From: Candidatus Latescibacterota bacterium
Lineage (GTDB): Bacteria; Latescibacterota; UBA2968; UBA8231
Direction: 5' to 3'
Length of the DNA: 64,000 nucleotides
Assembly: GCA_022826515.1 (NCBI GenBank)
Contig: JAJDUT010000104.1
Coordinates: 1 to 64,000, forward strand
The translations under genes and the position numbers were made by a program. The notes under the pieces are model-generated. The model saw only the letters and a program-made list of their open reading frames with translations, did not search any database and had not been told where the DNA came from. This document shows, in pieces, positions 35,589 through 44,039 of this stretch. The first letter of the stretch is position 1. Each line of letters begins with the position of its first letter.

Positions 35589-35840
35589 TCACCTGCGGTA
35601 GGCTTTCTGCAGGTGAGCGTCATGTTGTGCAGCTCCATCACCGCCGCCGGATCGGAATTGACCGGCTACCGAGATTGCGCGTTCGATGCGCTCGTCATCG
35701 GTCGCGGCTGTCTCCGCCGATCGCAGTAGGAGATCAACCCCCTCGCGAATCACCGTCGCCATCGACACCTGCCGTTCGGCGGCGAGCCTCTTAACGCACC
35801 GCACCTGCTTATCGGTCAACCGAATCTGCGTACGAATCAC
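35589..35840 (-). CDS. ribbon-helix-helix protein, orphan VapB-like antitoxin
   Basis: An 83-residue protein with a CopG/RHH core, TQIRLTDKQVRCVKRLAAER then SMATVIREGVDLLLR, and the C-terminal GDGAAQHDAHLQKAYRR. This closely follows the NHDxYLxEAF tail of VapB-type antitoxins that bind PIN toxins. No PIN gene follows on this strand: the next 24 bases end against the convergent anti-sigma gene. It is therefore an orphan regulator or the remnant of a lost pair. Confidence 0.65.
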   Translation of the reverse strand: MIRTQIRLTDKQVRCVKRLAAERQVSMATVIREGVDLLLRSAETAATDDERIERAISVAGQFRSGGGDGAAQHDAHLQKAYRR

Positions 35841-35962
35841 TCAGATATCTCCATCGTTCTTGATTTTCCTTGACGGGTTTATGTCCTTCCTCTAGCCTCT
35901 GGAAGATACGGCGAAAGAACCCCAGTTTTAGGAAATCACGAAAAAAGTCCGCACAAAAGACA

Positions 35963-36646
35963 ATGAGTCATTCCGTCCGACGCCATCTGCGCCTTGAAAT
36001 CGAGGCGTACGATAAGACCATCCGCGCCTTCATTCCCGCGTACGAGGAAATGCTGGCGCGAGCCGCAGATGCCGTTGCCGAAACCAAGCCGAAAAAAGTA
36101 ATCGACCTCGGCGCTGGCACAGGCGCATTGGCGCAAGCCGTATTGCAGCGATGCGAGGGAGCCACGGTCGAGCTGATCGACGCCGACGCCGAGATGCTCG
36201 ATCAAGCCCGCGAGCGGCTCGCACCCTTTGCTGCACGAGTGCAGTACACCGTGCGAGCGTTCCAAGGCCCACTACCTGCCTGCGACGCGGCAGTCGCCTC
36301 CCTCGCACTGCACCACGTTCCCACCCTAGCCGAAAAACGGACGATCTTCAGCGCAATTCACGCCGCGTTGCGTCCGGGCGGCATATTCGTCAACGCGGAT
36401 GCGACCATGCCCGCCGCCCCATCCGCTCGCCAAGCCGAATACGAAACTTGGGCGGCCCACCTCGTCTCCTGCGGCATCGCCGAGGAGCGCGCCTATAGCC
36501 ATTTCGCAGAATGGGCCGACGAAGACACCTACTTTCCCTTGGAAGACGAACTCGCCGCGCTGACAGACACCGGTTTTGCCGCAACCTGCCTATGGCGCGT
36601 CGTACCCGTCACCGTCATAAAAGCGGCTAAATCACGCAGCACCTAG
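35963..36646 (+). CDS. class I SAM-dependent methyltransferase
   Basis: A 227-residue methyltransferase with Rossmann motif I VIDLGAGTGALAQAVL near residues 45-60, the acidic end of strand 2 (VELIDADAEMLDQARERL) and motif IV ACDAAVASLALHHVP. The substrate class cannot be told. ATG 35963 (MSHSVRRHLRLE) is chosen over the frame start at 35870, whose first 31 codons look non-coding. It stands alone; the next gene is convergent 22 bases away. Confidence 0.85.
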   Translation: MSHSVRRHLRLEIEAYDKTIRAFIPAYEEMLARAADAVAETKPKKVIDLGAGTGALAQAVLQRCEGATVELIDADAEMLDQARERLAPFAARVQYTVRAFQGPLPACDAAVASLALHHVPTLAEKRTIFSAIHAALRPGGIFVNADATMPAAPSARQAEYETWAAHLVSCGIAEERAYSHFAEWADEDTYFPLEDELAALTDTGFAATCLWRVVPVTVIKAAKSRST

Positions 36647-36668
36647 TGCGTGACGAGTTGCAGGAAGG

Positions 36669-37607
36669 CTACATCAGCTTGGGCAGCAGCAAGGCGAGAG
36701 CGACGCTGACGAGGAGGCCAGCAAATATCTTCGCCAAATCGGATAGCACCAGCCGGGACACCTCCTGACGGCTGCGGTGCTTCTCGTTCCAAGCGATGGC
36801 GATCTCGCGTCCAGCCAGCAGACCGACGAAGACCCACGTCGTGCTCATCGGGAGGTTGCTGACCTCCTTGAACAGGAACAGTACGATGCCGTAGATCAAG
36901 TCCACAAACGTCGCCGAGCGGATGTCAGTGGTGTTGGTCTTGGTCAGCACCACCTTCTGGATGGTACCGCCGTGGTTGTAAAAGATGAAGGCGAGTAAAG
37001 CCAACATGACGACGATGCTCGCCGCGAACCATTCCACGGCCAGGTCGCGCGGCAGGAAAACATAGATATTGGCCAAGTCCTGTATCAGCCACTGGCTCCA
37101 GAGAAAACCGGTCGAGCACCACTGCGCCACGGTCCACCAAGGACTCGTCGGCCCATCCGTCCGGTTGAAGCGGGACTCAAGACCTCGGGTGACCAGTCTG
37201 TAAATGAGAATAGCAGCCACGAAGGCGGTCGCGTACCCCGACAACGATTTAATCAGCATGCTCGGCAGCGCCTTGGGTGCGAAAATCGTCAGGGTCAGGA
37301 AGGTGGTGCTGACCGGGATGCCCCAGCGGGTCAGCAAGAGCAGGACGAAAGGTGGGACGCAGTAAATCCAGGAGAAGTGATCCGGCACCGGGATCGCCTG
37401 AAGTCTGCCGTAAGAGACGTCGCTGTGGACGATCCACCCATACACGAGAACCACCGTCAGGATACTACCGGCAAAGAGCCAGAGCACCCACCACGGACGG
37501 TGGGAATTGGAACTGAGAAAGGTCCCCAAAGTCTGAATTGCATCATTGCCGACAATCGAATACGAGCCGAGCAAGAACCCGACGATCATCAGTGCTTCTG
37601 GACTCAT
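36669..37607 (-). CDS. PiT-family inorganic phosphate transporter-like protein
   Basis: A 312-residue membrane protein with eight or so hydrophobic helices and the duplicated PiT signature: FLLGSYSIVGNDAIQTLGTF at the N-terminus and WGIPVSTTFLTL near residue 105, then KEVSNLPMSTTWVFVGLLAG near 245. PiT proteins carry phosphate or sulfate coupled to cations; this one is shorter than most and the GxNDAxxxxGT motif is altered, so the ion is uncertain. Start 37607 is preferred over 37733 because the family begins close to this methionine. No phosphate regulator adjoins it. Confidence 0.75.
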   Translation of the reverse strand: MSPEALMIVGFLLGSYSIVGNDAIQTLGTFLSSNSHRPWWVLWLFAGSILTVVLVYGWIVHSDVSYGRLQAIPVPDHFSWIYCVPPFVLLLLTRWGIPVSTTFLTLTIFAPKALPSMLIKSLSGYATAFVAAILIYRLVTRGLESRFNRTDGPTSPWWTVAQWCSTGFLWSQWLIQDLANIYVFLPRDLAVEWFAASIVVMLALLAFIFYNHGGTIQKVVLTKTNTTDIRSATFVDLIYGIVLFLFKEVSNLPMSTTWVFVGLLAGREIAIAWNEKHRSRQEVSRLVLSDLAKIFAGLLVSVALALLLPKLM

Positions 37608-37801
37608 TTTTTGATATCCCTTGAGAGTTTTCGCTAATACGCAGAAAGTGAAGATCAGCCGCCTCGCTGAGCAAAGGTATTTACTCGGCCACAGCCGAGC
37701 AATGGCCGAGCTACACCTCTTCTGCACGGCCAAGCAATTTGGCCTCAGCCCATTGCACCATTATTTTCTCAGGTCACCATTCACCACAGCCCCGAGACTT
37801 T

Positions 37802-39568
37802 ATGACCGCTAAAATCCTCGCCGTCCTCCTCCTCTTCGCCCTACCCATTCAAGCCAAAACTCGGATCGAAGCGGCCTATGAAGCAGGCGAACTCGACTTA
37901 GAGACGGCCCTGATCTACCAAGTTCTCAGCATCCGCGCTCCCGACCAACTGCCAGCCATTTATCGAGAATCCGGCGGGCTAGCGGTTTGCGGGACCCCGC
38001 ATCTAGTCCAAGCCATGAGCGCGGCTCCCAACCTGAGCGCCGACTTCCAAGCGCGCTTGGGCAAACTGGTGGCGCGACGGACGGACGCCCAGTACAATCT
38101 CCTCTCGCCATCCGGGCGCTTTCGCGTCCACTACGATACTGAGGGACGCCACGCGGTTGCGCCTACGGACGACGACGCCAACAACATCCCGGACTACATC
38201 GACCTCACCATGGCCGTTCTCGACAGCGTTTGGACCCTCGCAATCGACCAACTCGGCTACAATCCGCCTCCTTCGGACAACGGCTTGGGCGGGGGAGACG
38301 AATACGACGTTTACATTATTGATATAGGCGGCAGCTATTATGGGTATGCCTATCCTGAGACCTCCGGCGCGACCACCTATAGCCGTCTCGAAATCGACAA
38401 CAACTTTACCGACCCAGGTTACAAGCAAACGCGCGGGTTGGACGCCCTGCGGGTGACCATCGCCCACGAATTTCACCACGCCATCCAGTTCGGCTATTAC
38501 GCGACATTCGACGGTAGTTGGTGGCAGGAATCAACCTCGACATGGATGGAGGAAGTGGCCTATCCGCAGATTGACGATTATCTCCAGTACTTGACCTACT
38601 TCCTCAGCGAACCCCAACGCGCCCTCAACTCCGGCGTTTATCGCAGCCTCCACACCTACGGTTCCGCGATCTTTTCTCTCTTCCTCGATCAGCGCTACGG
38701 CCGCGAGCTCAACCGCCTGATCTGGGAAGAAATAGGCCGGCGCAAAAGCGTCCATCTCGATCACTTCGACCGCGTCATCCGCCAAGTCGAGCCGGGGGGG
38801 TTAGGTGTCGCTATGGGCGAATTTGCCGTGTGGAACTATTTCACCAACAACCGCTACCGAGGCGAATACTATGCCGAAGCAGACAAGTATCCCACTGTCC
38901 CCACCCGCGACATCGCCGTCGATGCCGAAACCGTCGTCCGCGACACCATCTTGGTAGATGCCACCGGCAGCGTCTATCTGCGTCTGGAGCCGCAACTGCG
39001 AGCGGGCGGAGTCGATCTGTTCTTTGACGCCAACCAAGGGACGTGGCGTCGCCACTTGCTCTTAGTCGGTCCAGACAGCGTCTCCGTGCAGCTAGTTTCC
39101 GAGCCGACGATCCGCGTCAGCGGCTGGGACCAGTTCGACGAGGTCGTCCTCGTCGCCACCTCGGCCGAGCGCACCGGTTTGGCCTACCAGCACCTCTTCA
39201 CCGCACAGTTCGATCCCGACCTAACCGACGCGCCGGCCGCTTTGGCCACCAATTACCCCAATCCGTTCCACCCAGCCGCTTTGGCCGCCAACTACCCCAA
39301 CCCATTCCGCCCCGGCCAACACCCGTATACTCGGTTGGCGTTTGCGCTAGCTGTCCCCAGCAGAAAAACCCACCTGTCGATCTTTAGCACCAACGGTACG
39401 CTCATATGGGAGCAAGACTTAGGCCCGCGCCGGGCGGACGAATACGACGATGTGGTGTGGGATGGACGCAACCTCGCCGGCAACCTCGTAGCCAGCGGCA
39501 TCTATCACCTGCTCCTCGAAACCGACGGCACGGCGGCCAAGCGCACGCTGGCGGTGGTGCGCGATTGA
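37802..39568 (+). CDS. secreted MXAN_6640-type metalloprotease, copy 1
   Basis: A 588-residue exported protein: signal MTAKILAVLLLFALPIQA, and a short prodomain-like part. The catalytic region shows the MXAN_6640 pattern: FRVHYDTEGRHAV, NIPDYIDLTMAVLDSVW, LGYNPPPSDNGLGGGDEYDV and the zinc motif HEFHH at residues 222-226, with ESTSTWMEEVAYPQIDDY following as a likely third-ligand region. After a beta-rich domain, the tail has a doubled sorting-like motif, NYPNPFHPAALAANYPNPF, and an Ig-like end (IFSTNGTLIWEQ, DGRNLAGNLVASGIYHLLLE). The 56-base gap to a close paralogue shows tandem duplication. It is probably an extracellular peptidase. Confidence 0.8.
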   Translation: MTAKILAVLLLFALPIQAKTRIEAAYEAGELDLETALIYQVLSIRAPDQLPAIYRESGGLAVCGTPHLVQAMSAAPNLSADFQARLGKLVARRTDAQYNLLSPSGRFRVHYDTEGRHAVAPTDDDANNIPDYIDLTMAVLDSVWTLAIDQLGYNPPPSDNGLGGGDEYDVYIIDIGGSYYGYAYPETSGATTYSRLEIDNNFTDPGYKQTRGLDALRVTIAHEFHHAIQFGYYATFDGSWWQESTSTWMEEVAYPQIDDYLQYLTYFLSEPQRALNSGVYRSLHTYGSAIFSLFLDQRYGRELNRLIWEEIGRRKSVHLDHFDRVIRQVEPGGLGVAMGEFAVWNYFTNNRYRGEYYAEADKYPTVPTRDIAVDAETVVRDTILVDATGSVYLRLEPQLRAGGVDLFFDANQGTWRRHLLLVGPDSVSVQLVSEPTIRVSGWDQFDEVVLVATSAERTGLAYQHLFTAQFDPDLTDAPAALATNYPNPFHPAALAANYPNPFRPGQHPYTRLAFALAVPSRKTHLSIFSTNGTLIWEQDLGPRRADEYDDVVWDGRNLAGNLVASGIYHLLLETDGTAAKRTLAVVRD

Positions 39569-39624
39569 AGGACTCAAACGGCGCTGCTCGCCCCGCCAGC
39601 GACACCAAAGGGGCGTTTCTTTAT

Positions 39625-41286
39625 ATGACTTTGACGCTAGCTATCGGAATACTGCTATCTATAGCACGTAATAGTCATGCAGAGACACCGACACAGCACG
39701 CCTCGGCCGCACTGCGCTGCGGCACCCCCTATGTGCTCCAAGCCATGGACGCGAGCACCCAAGACCAGCGTCTAAAACTCGTGCAGCGCCCCCGGCCTAG
39801 CACTCAACACAGCTTGATAACGCCCTCCGGTCTTTTCCGCGTCCACTACGACACCGAGGGTCGCAATGCGGTTAATCCCGACGACGACGACGGCAACGGC
39901 GTCCCGGATTACATCGACCTAGCCGCTACCATCCTCGACAGCATCTGGGTGTTGGAAGTCGAGCAACTCGGCTACAACCCACCTCCTTCAGACAACGGCC
40001 TAGGCGGTGGCGACGAATACGACGTTTATGTTATAGACTTAAGTCTCGGGGGCTGTTTAGGCTCAGTGTCCGTTTACGGCTGCGCCTACCCCGGAACGTC
40101 CGGCGCGACCACCACCCATAGCTACCTCGAAATCGACAACAACTTCACCGACCCAAGCTATCAGCAGACCAGCGGACTAGACGCCCTGCGCGTGACTATC
40201 GCCCACGAATTTCATCACGCCATTCAGTTTGGCTACTACGCACCCGGAGCTGGTAACTGGTGGCAGGAATCAACCGCGACATGGATGGAGGAAGTAGCCT
40301 ATCCGCACATCGACGATTATCTCCAATACTTGACCTACTTCCTCGGCGAACCCCAACGCGCCCTCAACTCCGGCCTTCCCGGCAAGAACCACACCTACGG
40401 CAGTGCGATCTTTTCCCACTTCCTCGATCAACGCTACAACCGCGAGCTCAACCGCTTGATCTGGGAAGAACTGAGTCAGCGCAAAAGCGTCCATCTCGAT
40501 CACTTCGACCGCGTCATCCGCCAAGTCGAGCCGGGAGGACTCGGTGTCGCTATGGGCGAATTTGCCGTGTGGAACTATTTCACCAACAACCGCTACCGCG
40601 ACCCATACTATGCCGAGGGGAACTTATACCCCACCGTCCCCACCCGCGACATCGCCGTCGCCGCCGAAACCGTCGTCCGCGACACCAGCTTGGTAGATGC
40701 CACCGGCAGCGTCTATCTGCGTCTGGAGCCACAACTACGCCCGGGCGGAGTCGATCTGTTCTTCGACGCCAACCAAGGGGCATGGCGTCGGCACTTGCTC
40801 TTAATCGGCCCGGACAGCACCTCCGTACAGCTCGCTTCCGAATCGCCAATCCGCATCGCGGGCTGGGACCAGTTCGACGAAATCGTCCTCGTCGCCACCG
40901 CCGCCGAGCGCACCGGCTTGGCCTACCAGCACTTCTTGGCCGCGCAATTCGATCCCAGTCTGATCGACGCCGACCGGCCAGCCGCCCTCGCCACCCAACT
41001 CGAACCCAGCTACCCCAATCCCTTCCGCCCCAGCCAACACCAGACGGCCCAGTTGGTGTTCGACTTGGCCGCTCCCAGCACCCAGACCCGCCTGTCGATC
41101 TTTTCGGCTAATGGCGATCTGGTCTGGCGAGAGGAGTTGGGGCCCCGCGCTGCCCGCGAAAACCATGCTGAGGAATGGGACGGCCGCAACCTCGCCGGCA
41201 ACCTCGTAGCCAGCGGCATCTATCACCTGCTCCTCGAAGCCGACGGTACCGCAGCCAAGCGCACCATAGCGGTGGTGCGCGATTGA
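39625..41286 (+). CDS. secreted MXAN_6640-type metalloprotease, copy 2
   Basis: A 553-residue paralogue of the preceding protease, nearly identical over long stretches (NYFTNNRYR, DATGSVYLRLEPQLR, DGRNLAGNLVASGIYHLLLE). ATG 39625 follows AAAGGGGCG and begins a signal peptide (LTLAIGILLSIARNSHA); the longer frame from 39406 would overlap the first gene and is rejected. The zinc motif is HEFHH at residues 194-198. Compared with copy 1 it lacks the roughly 45-residue N-terminal extension, gains a Cys pair in LGGCLGSVSVYGCAYP, and has a single SYPNPF motif instead of two. Likely a secreted peptidase with shifted specificity. Confidence 0.8.
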   Translation: MTLTLAIGILLSIARNSHAETPTQHASAALRCGTPYVLQAMDASTQDQRLKLVQRPRPSTQHSLITPSGLFRVHYDTEGRNAVNPDDDDGNGVPDYIDLAATILDSIWVLEVEQLGYNPPPSDNGLGGGDEYDVYVIDLSLGGCLGSVSVYGCAYPGTSGATTTHSYLEIDNNFTDPSYQQTSGLDALRVTIAHEFHHAIQFGYYAPGAGNWWQESTATWMEEVAYPHIDDYLQYLTYFLGEPQRALNSGLPGKNHTYGSAIFSHFLDQRYNRELNRLIWEELSQRKSVHLDHFDRVIRQVEPGGLGVAMGEFAVWNYFTNNRYRDPYYAEGNLYPTVPTRDIAVAAETVVRDTSLVDATGSVYLRLEPQLRPGGVDLFFDANQGAWRRHLLLIGPDSTSVQLASESPIRIAGWDQFDEIVLVATAAERTGLAYQHFLAAQFDPSLIDADRPAALATQLEPSYPNPFRPSQHQTAQLVFDLAAPSTQTRLSIFSANGDLVWREELGPRAARENHAEEWDGRNLAGNLVASGIYHLLLEADGTAAKRTIAVVRD

Positions 41287-41309
41287 GTAGCCGTCTGCAA
41301 GTTCCAGCG

Positions 41310-41360
41310 TTGACAATCGCGCTGTGATGACGTATGATAATGGCCAAATTATACGTCATC
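41310..41360 (+). promoter_or_regulatory. promoter and palindromic operator of the DUF6364/PIN pair
   Basis: TTGACA (41310-41315), a 17-base spacer and TATGAT (41333-41338) form a near-ideal promoter. The inverted repeat GATGACGTAT (41326-41335) and ATACGTCATC (41351-41360), 10 base pairs around a 15-base spacer, straddles the -10 box and the likely start. This is an antitoxin operator for autorepression. The TGACGTA half-site also forms the higBA palindrome at 1588-1602. Confidence 0.78.
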
Positions 41361-41374
41361 TGTGGAGGCGACTC

Positions 41375-41611
41375 ATGCAGACCAAGCTCACTCTACGCCT
41401 AGAGGAGCAATTGATCGAACGGGCTAAAGCTCATGCCAAAAAGCGCGGCAAATCCGTATCGCAGATGGTGGCCGACTATTTTGCCCTGCTGGACCGAGAC
41501 GATCAATCCGAGACCCTGGCACCGCTCACTCGTTCTTTATACGGCACCTTGGGGAACACTGCGGTCAATGAGGATACATACCGAAAACATCTCGAGGAAA
41601 AATACCTGTGA
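41375..41611 (+). CDS. DUF6364-type antitoxin
   Basis: A 78-residue protein starting at ATG 41375, with GGAGG seven bases upstream. It is a ribbon-helix-helix protein of the DUF6364 pattern: KLTLRLEEQLIERAKAHAKK then GKSVSQMVADYFALLD, with a tail containing APLTRSLYGTL and YRKHLEEKYL. It binds DNA as a dimer and covers the active site of the PIN toxin encoded next, whose GTG overlaps its stop by four bases. The upstream palindrome is its likely operator. Confidence 0.85.
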   Translation: MQTKLTLRLEEQLIERAKAHAKKRGKSVSQMVADYFALLDRDDQSETLAPLTRSLYGTLGNTAVNEDTYRKHLEEKYL

Positions 41612-42048
41612 AAGTGATGGTCGATACCAATGTCGTACTCGACTTGTTGCTAGACCGGACGCCACACGCAGTGAACGCAGCGCAGATTTTCTCTTTGATA
41701 GAGCGCAATGTCCTCGTCGGCTGCCTCGGTGCTACCACATTAACCACCATACACTACTTGGCCACAAAAACCGTCGGCGCGCAAAAAGCACGGCGGGAAA
41801 TCCGCAAATTGCTTCGCCTTTTTGAAGTAGCTCCCGTCAACCGGGCAGTGCTAGAAGCGGCACTGGCGGCAGAGGGCTTCCGCGACTTTGAAGATGCTGT
41901 TCTCCACGAGGCGGCACGCCAAGCCGACGCCGATGCCTTGGTGACGCGCAACCAAAGCGATTTCAAAGCGGCACTATTGGCGGTTTACGAACCGCGCGAA
42001 TTGATCAATATCGTCCAAGCCCGCCTTGCGGATCCACTGGACGAGTGA
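41608..42048 (+). CDS. PIN-domain toxin (VapC-like)
   Basis: A 146-residue PIN-domain ribonuclease. The first aspartate is D6 in KVMVDTNVVLDLLLDR; further acidic positions occur in GFRDFEDAVLHEAARQADAD and VTRNQSDF, near residues 92-112 and 116-122, as in the AF0591-like/VapC group. It starts at GTG 41608 overlapping the antitoxin stop and has no damage. Such toxins cut tRNA or rRNA; the target is not predictable. Confidence 0.85.
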   Translation: MKVMVDTNVVLDLLLDRTPHAVNAAQIFSLIERNVLVGCLGATTLTTIHYLATKTVGAQKARREIRKLLRLFEVAPVNRAVLEAALAAEGFRDFEDAVLHEAARQADADALVTRNQSDFKAALLAVYEPRELINIVQARLADPLDE

Positions 42049-42107
42049 CCTTGCTGATAAATTCCATTTTGGGGCATAGTCTCCTCGTCAACACAGAGGT
42101 CTAAGTC

Positions 42108-44039
42108 TTGTCCGCACCCCCGCGCCGCGTCTCCCTCCGCGCCGTTGCCATCGGGGCCATCGGCTGCCTCGCCATCGCCGTAGGCGAGCCTTTTAGCGTC
42201 TTGGTGATGCGCAGCTCACCCATGGCTGCCGACTACTCGACCGGCGCAGCCCTGTTCTTGTTTTTTCTTTTCACCTTACTCATCAACCCACTCGCCAAAT
42301 TGCTCACCGGCACCAGCCTGCACACCGGCGAGTTGGCCACTGTGTACATCATGATGATCGTGGGGGCCGCCATTCCCTCTTGGGGCCTGACCATGAACCT
42401 AATCCCGCTCCTCGGCGGGTTCTTTTACTACGCCACCCCGGAAAACGACTGGGCCAATACCATCCAGCCCTACATATCGCATCTCTTCGTGCCGGAAGAC
42501 AGTGCAGCCATCCAAAAGCTGTTCGAAGGTAATGCCCAAGGCGAACGCATCCCTTGGGGGGTTTGGGCGACGCCACTGATGGCGTGGAGCCTGTTTGCCG
42601 TCAATATGTACTTCACCACGCTGTGCGTGCTCGTGGTGCTGCGCAAGCAGTGGGTCGAGCGCGAGCGGCTCAACTTCCCGCTGGCCACCTTGCCCATAGA
42701 AATGAGCGCCCGCGACAAGGACCAAGCCATCGCGCCTTTTTACCGCAATTATCTGACTTGGATCGGCTTTGCCATTCCCGCGCTCATCAGCTCGGTCAAC
42801 GCCCTGCACCGCTATTTCAACTTCGTCCCCTGGATTGACCTCAACCTCTGGGTGCCCTTTTTGCGCAACTCCATCTGGGTCAACTTTCGCCCGCACTTCG
42901 AGGTCGTCGGCCTCTCCTACTTGCTCAACCTCGACATCTCCATGGGTATATGGGTCTTTGCCCTGCTCAACATGTTGGCCATCGGCTTGTGCCGCATGAC
43001 GGGGTGGAACATCGGCCCGGAGCAGCCCTACTCCTCGCCCTCCCCGCCCAGCATCGCCCACATTGCCCTCGGTGCGTTGTTCTTTTTAGTGCTGTCCAGC
43101 TTGTGGGGCGGGCGGCAGCACTTGCGCCAAGTCTGGCGCAAGGCCCTGCGCGGCGACGACTCCATCGACGACAGCGGAGAATTGCTCCCGTATCGAGTCG
43201 CGGTCTTTGGCTTTATCGCGAGCTTTTTCCTCGGCCTGTTCGCGCTCTACGCCACCAACATGAACCTGCCGACCGCCTTTGTCTTTCAGCTCTCGGCCCT
43301 CGTGATCTTTGTCGGTTTGGCGCGCATCATCTCGCAGGCCGGGCTGGCCTATTGCCGCGCTCCAGTAGCTCCGGCCGTGTTCACCGTCAACACCCTCGGG
43401 TCGTCGTCAGTGGGTGCCCCGGGCCTAACGGCGCTGGCGCTCAATTTCCCCTGGTCGGCCGACATCCGCACCTTTGTCATGGCCTCAGCCGCTACGGGCC
43501 TCAAGCTGGCAGAAGTGACGCGCCTCGAATACCGGCGCGTGTTCTGGGCTATTGCCGCGGCCATTGTCGTCACCCTCGCCGGCTCAATCACCGCGGTCAT
43601 CCACCTCGCGTACACCTATGGGGGCATCAACCTGAGCAGTTGGCAGTTCGGCTATATGACGACCTATACCGGCAACTGGATCACCAACAACCTCAACAAC
43701 ATGCAGCCCACTCACGTTTGGCATTTGTCCTTTGCCGGCCTCGGCGCGTTCTTGATGGGCCTGTTGACCTTTGTCAAAAACCGCTTCGTCGGCTTTCCCA
43801 TCCACCCCATCGGCTTGGCCATCGGGCTGCCGCATCCCGTGCAGCTAATCTGGCCGTCGGTCTTTTTCGCTTGGCTGCTCAAGGCGTTCATTCTCAAATA
43901 CGGCGGTCCCCGGCTCTACACGCGCTTGCGCCCGTTCTTTTTAGGGCTGGTGCTGGGCGCGTTTGGCTCAGCCGGGTTGTGGCTTCTCATCGATATCTGC
44001 ACCGGCATGACGGGCAACCGGCTGATTAATATCGGCTAA
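42108..44039 (+). CDS. DUF6785-like polytopic membrane protein, paralogue 2
   Basis: A 643-residue integral membrane protein starting at TTG 42108, with GAGGT seven bases upstream. It shares landmarks with the 15013-16998 protein: VYIMMIVGAAIPSWG, FFYYATPENDWA, RIPWGVWATPL, WLLKAFILKYGGPRLYTRL and a C-terminal CTGMTGN; helices are placed alike. Possible promoter: TTGCTG at 42051 with CATAGT at 42075. Substrate is unknown. Its stop overlaps that of the convergent dehydrogenase gene by four bases. Confidence 0.75.
   Translation: MSAPPRRVSLRAVAIGAIGCLAIAVGEPFSVLVMRSSPMAADYSTGAALFLFFLFTLLINPLAKLLTGTSLHTGELATVYIMMIVGAAIPSWGLTMNLIPLLGGFFYYATPENDWANTIQPYISHLFVPEDSAAIQKLFEGNAQGERIPWGVWATPLMAWSLFAVNMYFTTLCVLVVLRKQWVERERLNFPLATLPIEMSARDKDQAIAPFYRNYLTWIGFAIPALISSVNALHRYFNFVPWIDLNLWVPFLRNSIWVNFRPHFEVVGLSYLLNLDISMGIWVFALLNMLAIGLCRMTGWNIGPEQPYSSPSPPSIAHIALGALFFLVLSSLWGGRQHLRQVWRKALRGDDSIDDSGELLPYRVAVFGFIASFFLGLFALYATNMNLPTAFVFQLSALVIFVGLARIISQAGLAYCRAPVAPAVFTVNTLGSSSVGAPGLTALALNFPWSADIRTFVMASAATGLKLAEVTRLEYRRVFWAIAAAIVVTLAGSITAVIHLAYTYGGINLSSWQFGYMTTYTGNWITNNLNNMQPTHVWHLSFAGLGAFLMGLLTFVKNRFVGFPIHPIGLAIGLPHPVQLIWPSVFFAWLLKAFILKYGGPRLYTRLRPFFLGLVLGAFGSAGLWLLIDICTGMTGNRLINIG

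Noticed and set aside
39406..39624. Longer start for the second metalloprotease
   Set aside because: The extra 73 codons lie in the first protease gene in another frame, and a signal peptide begins at 39625.
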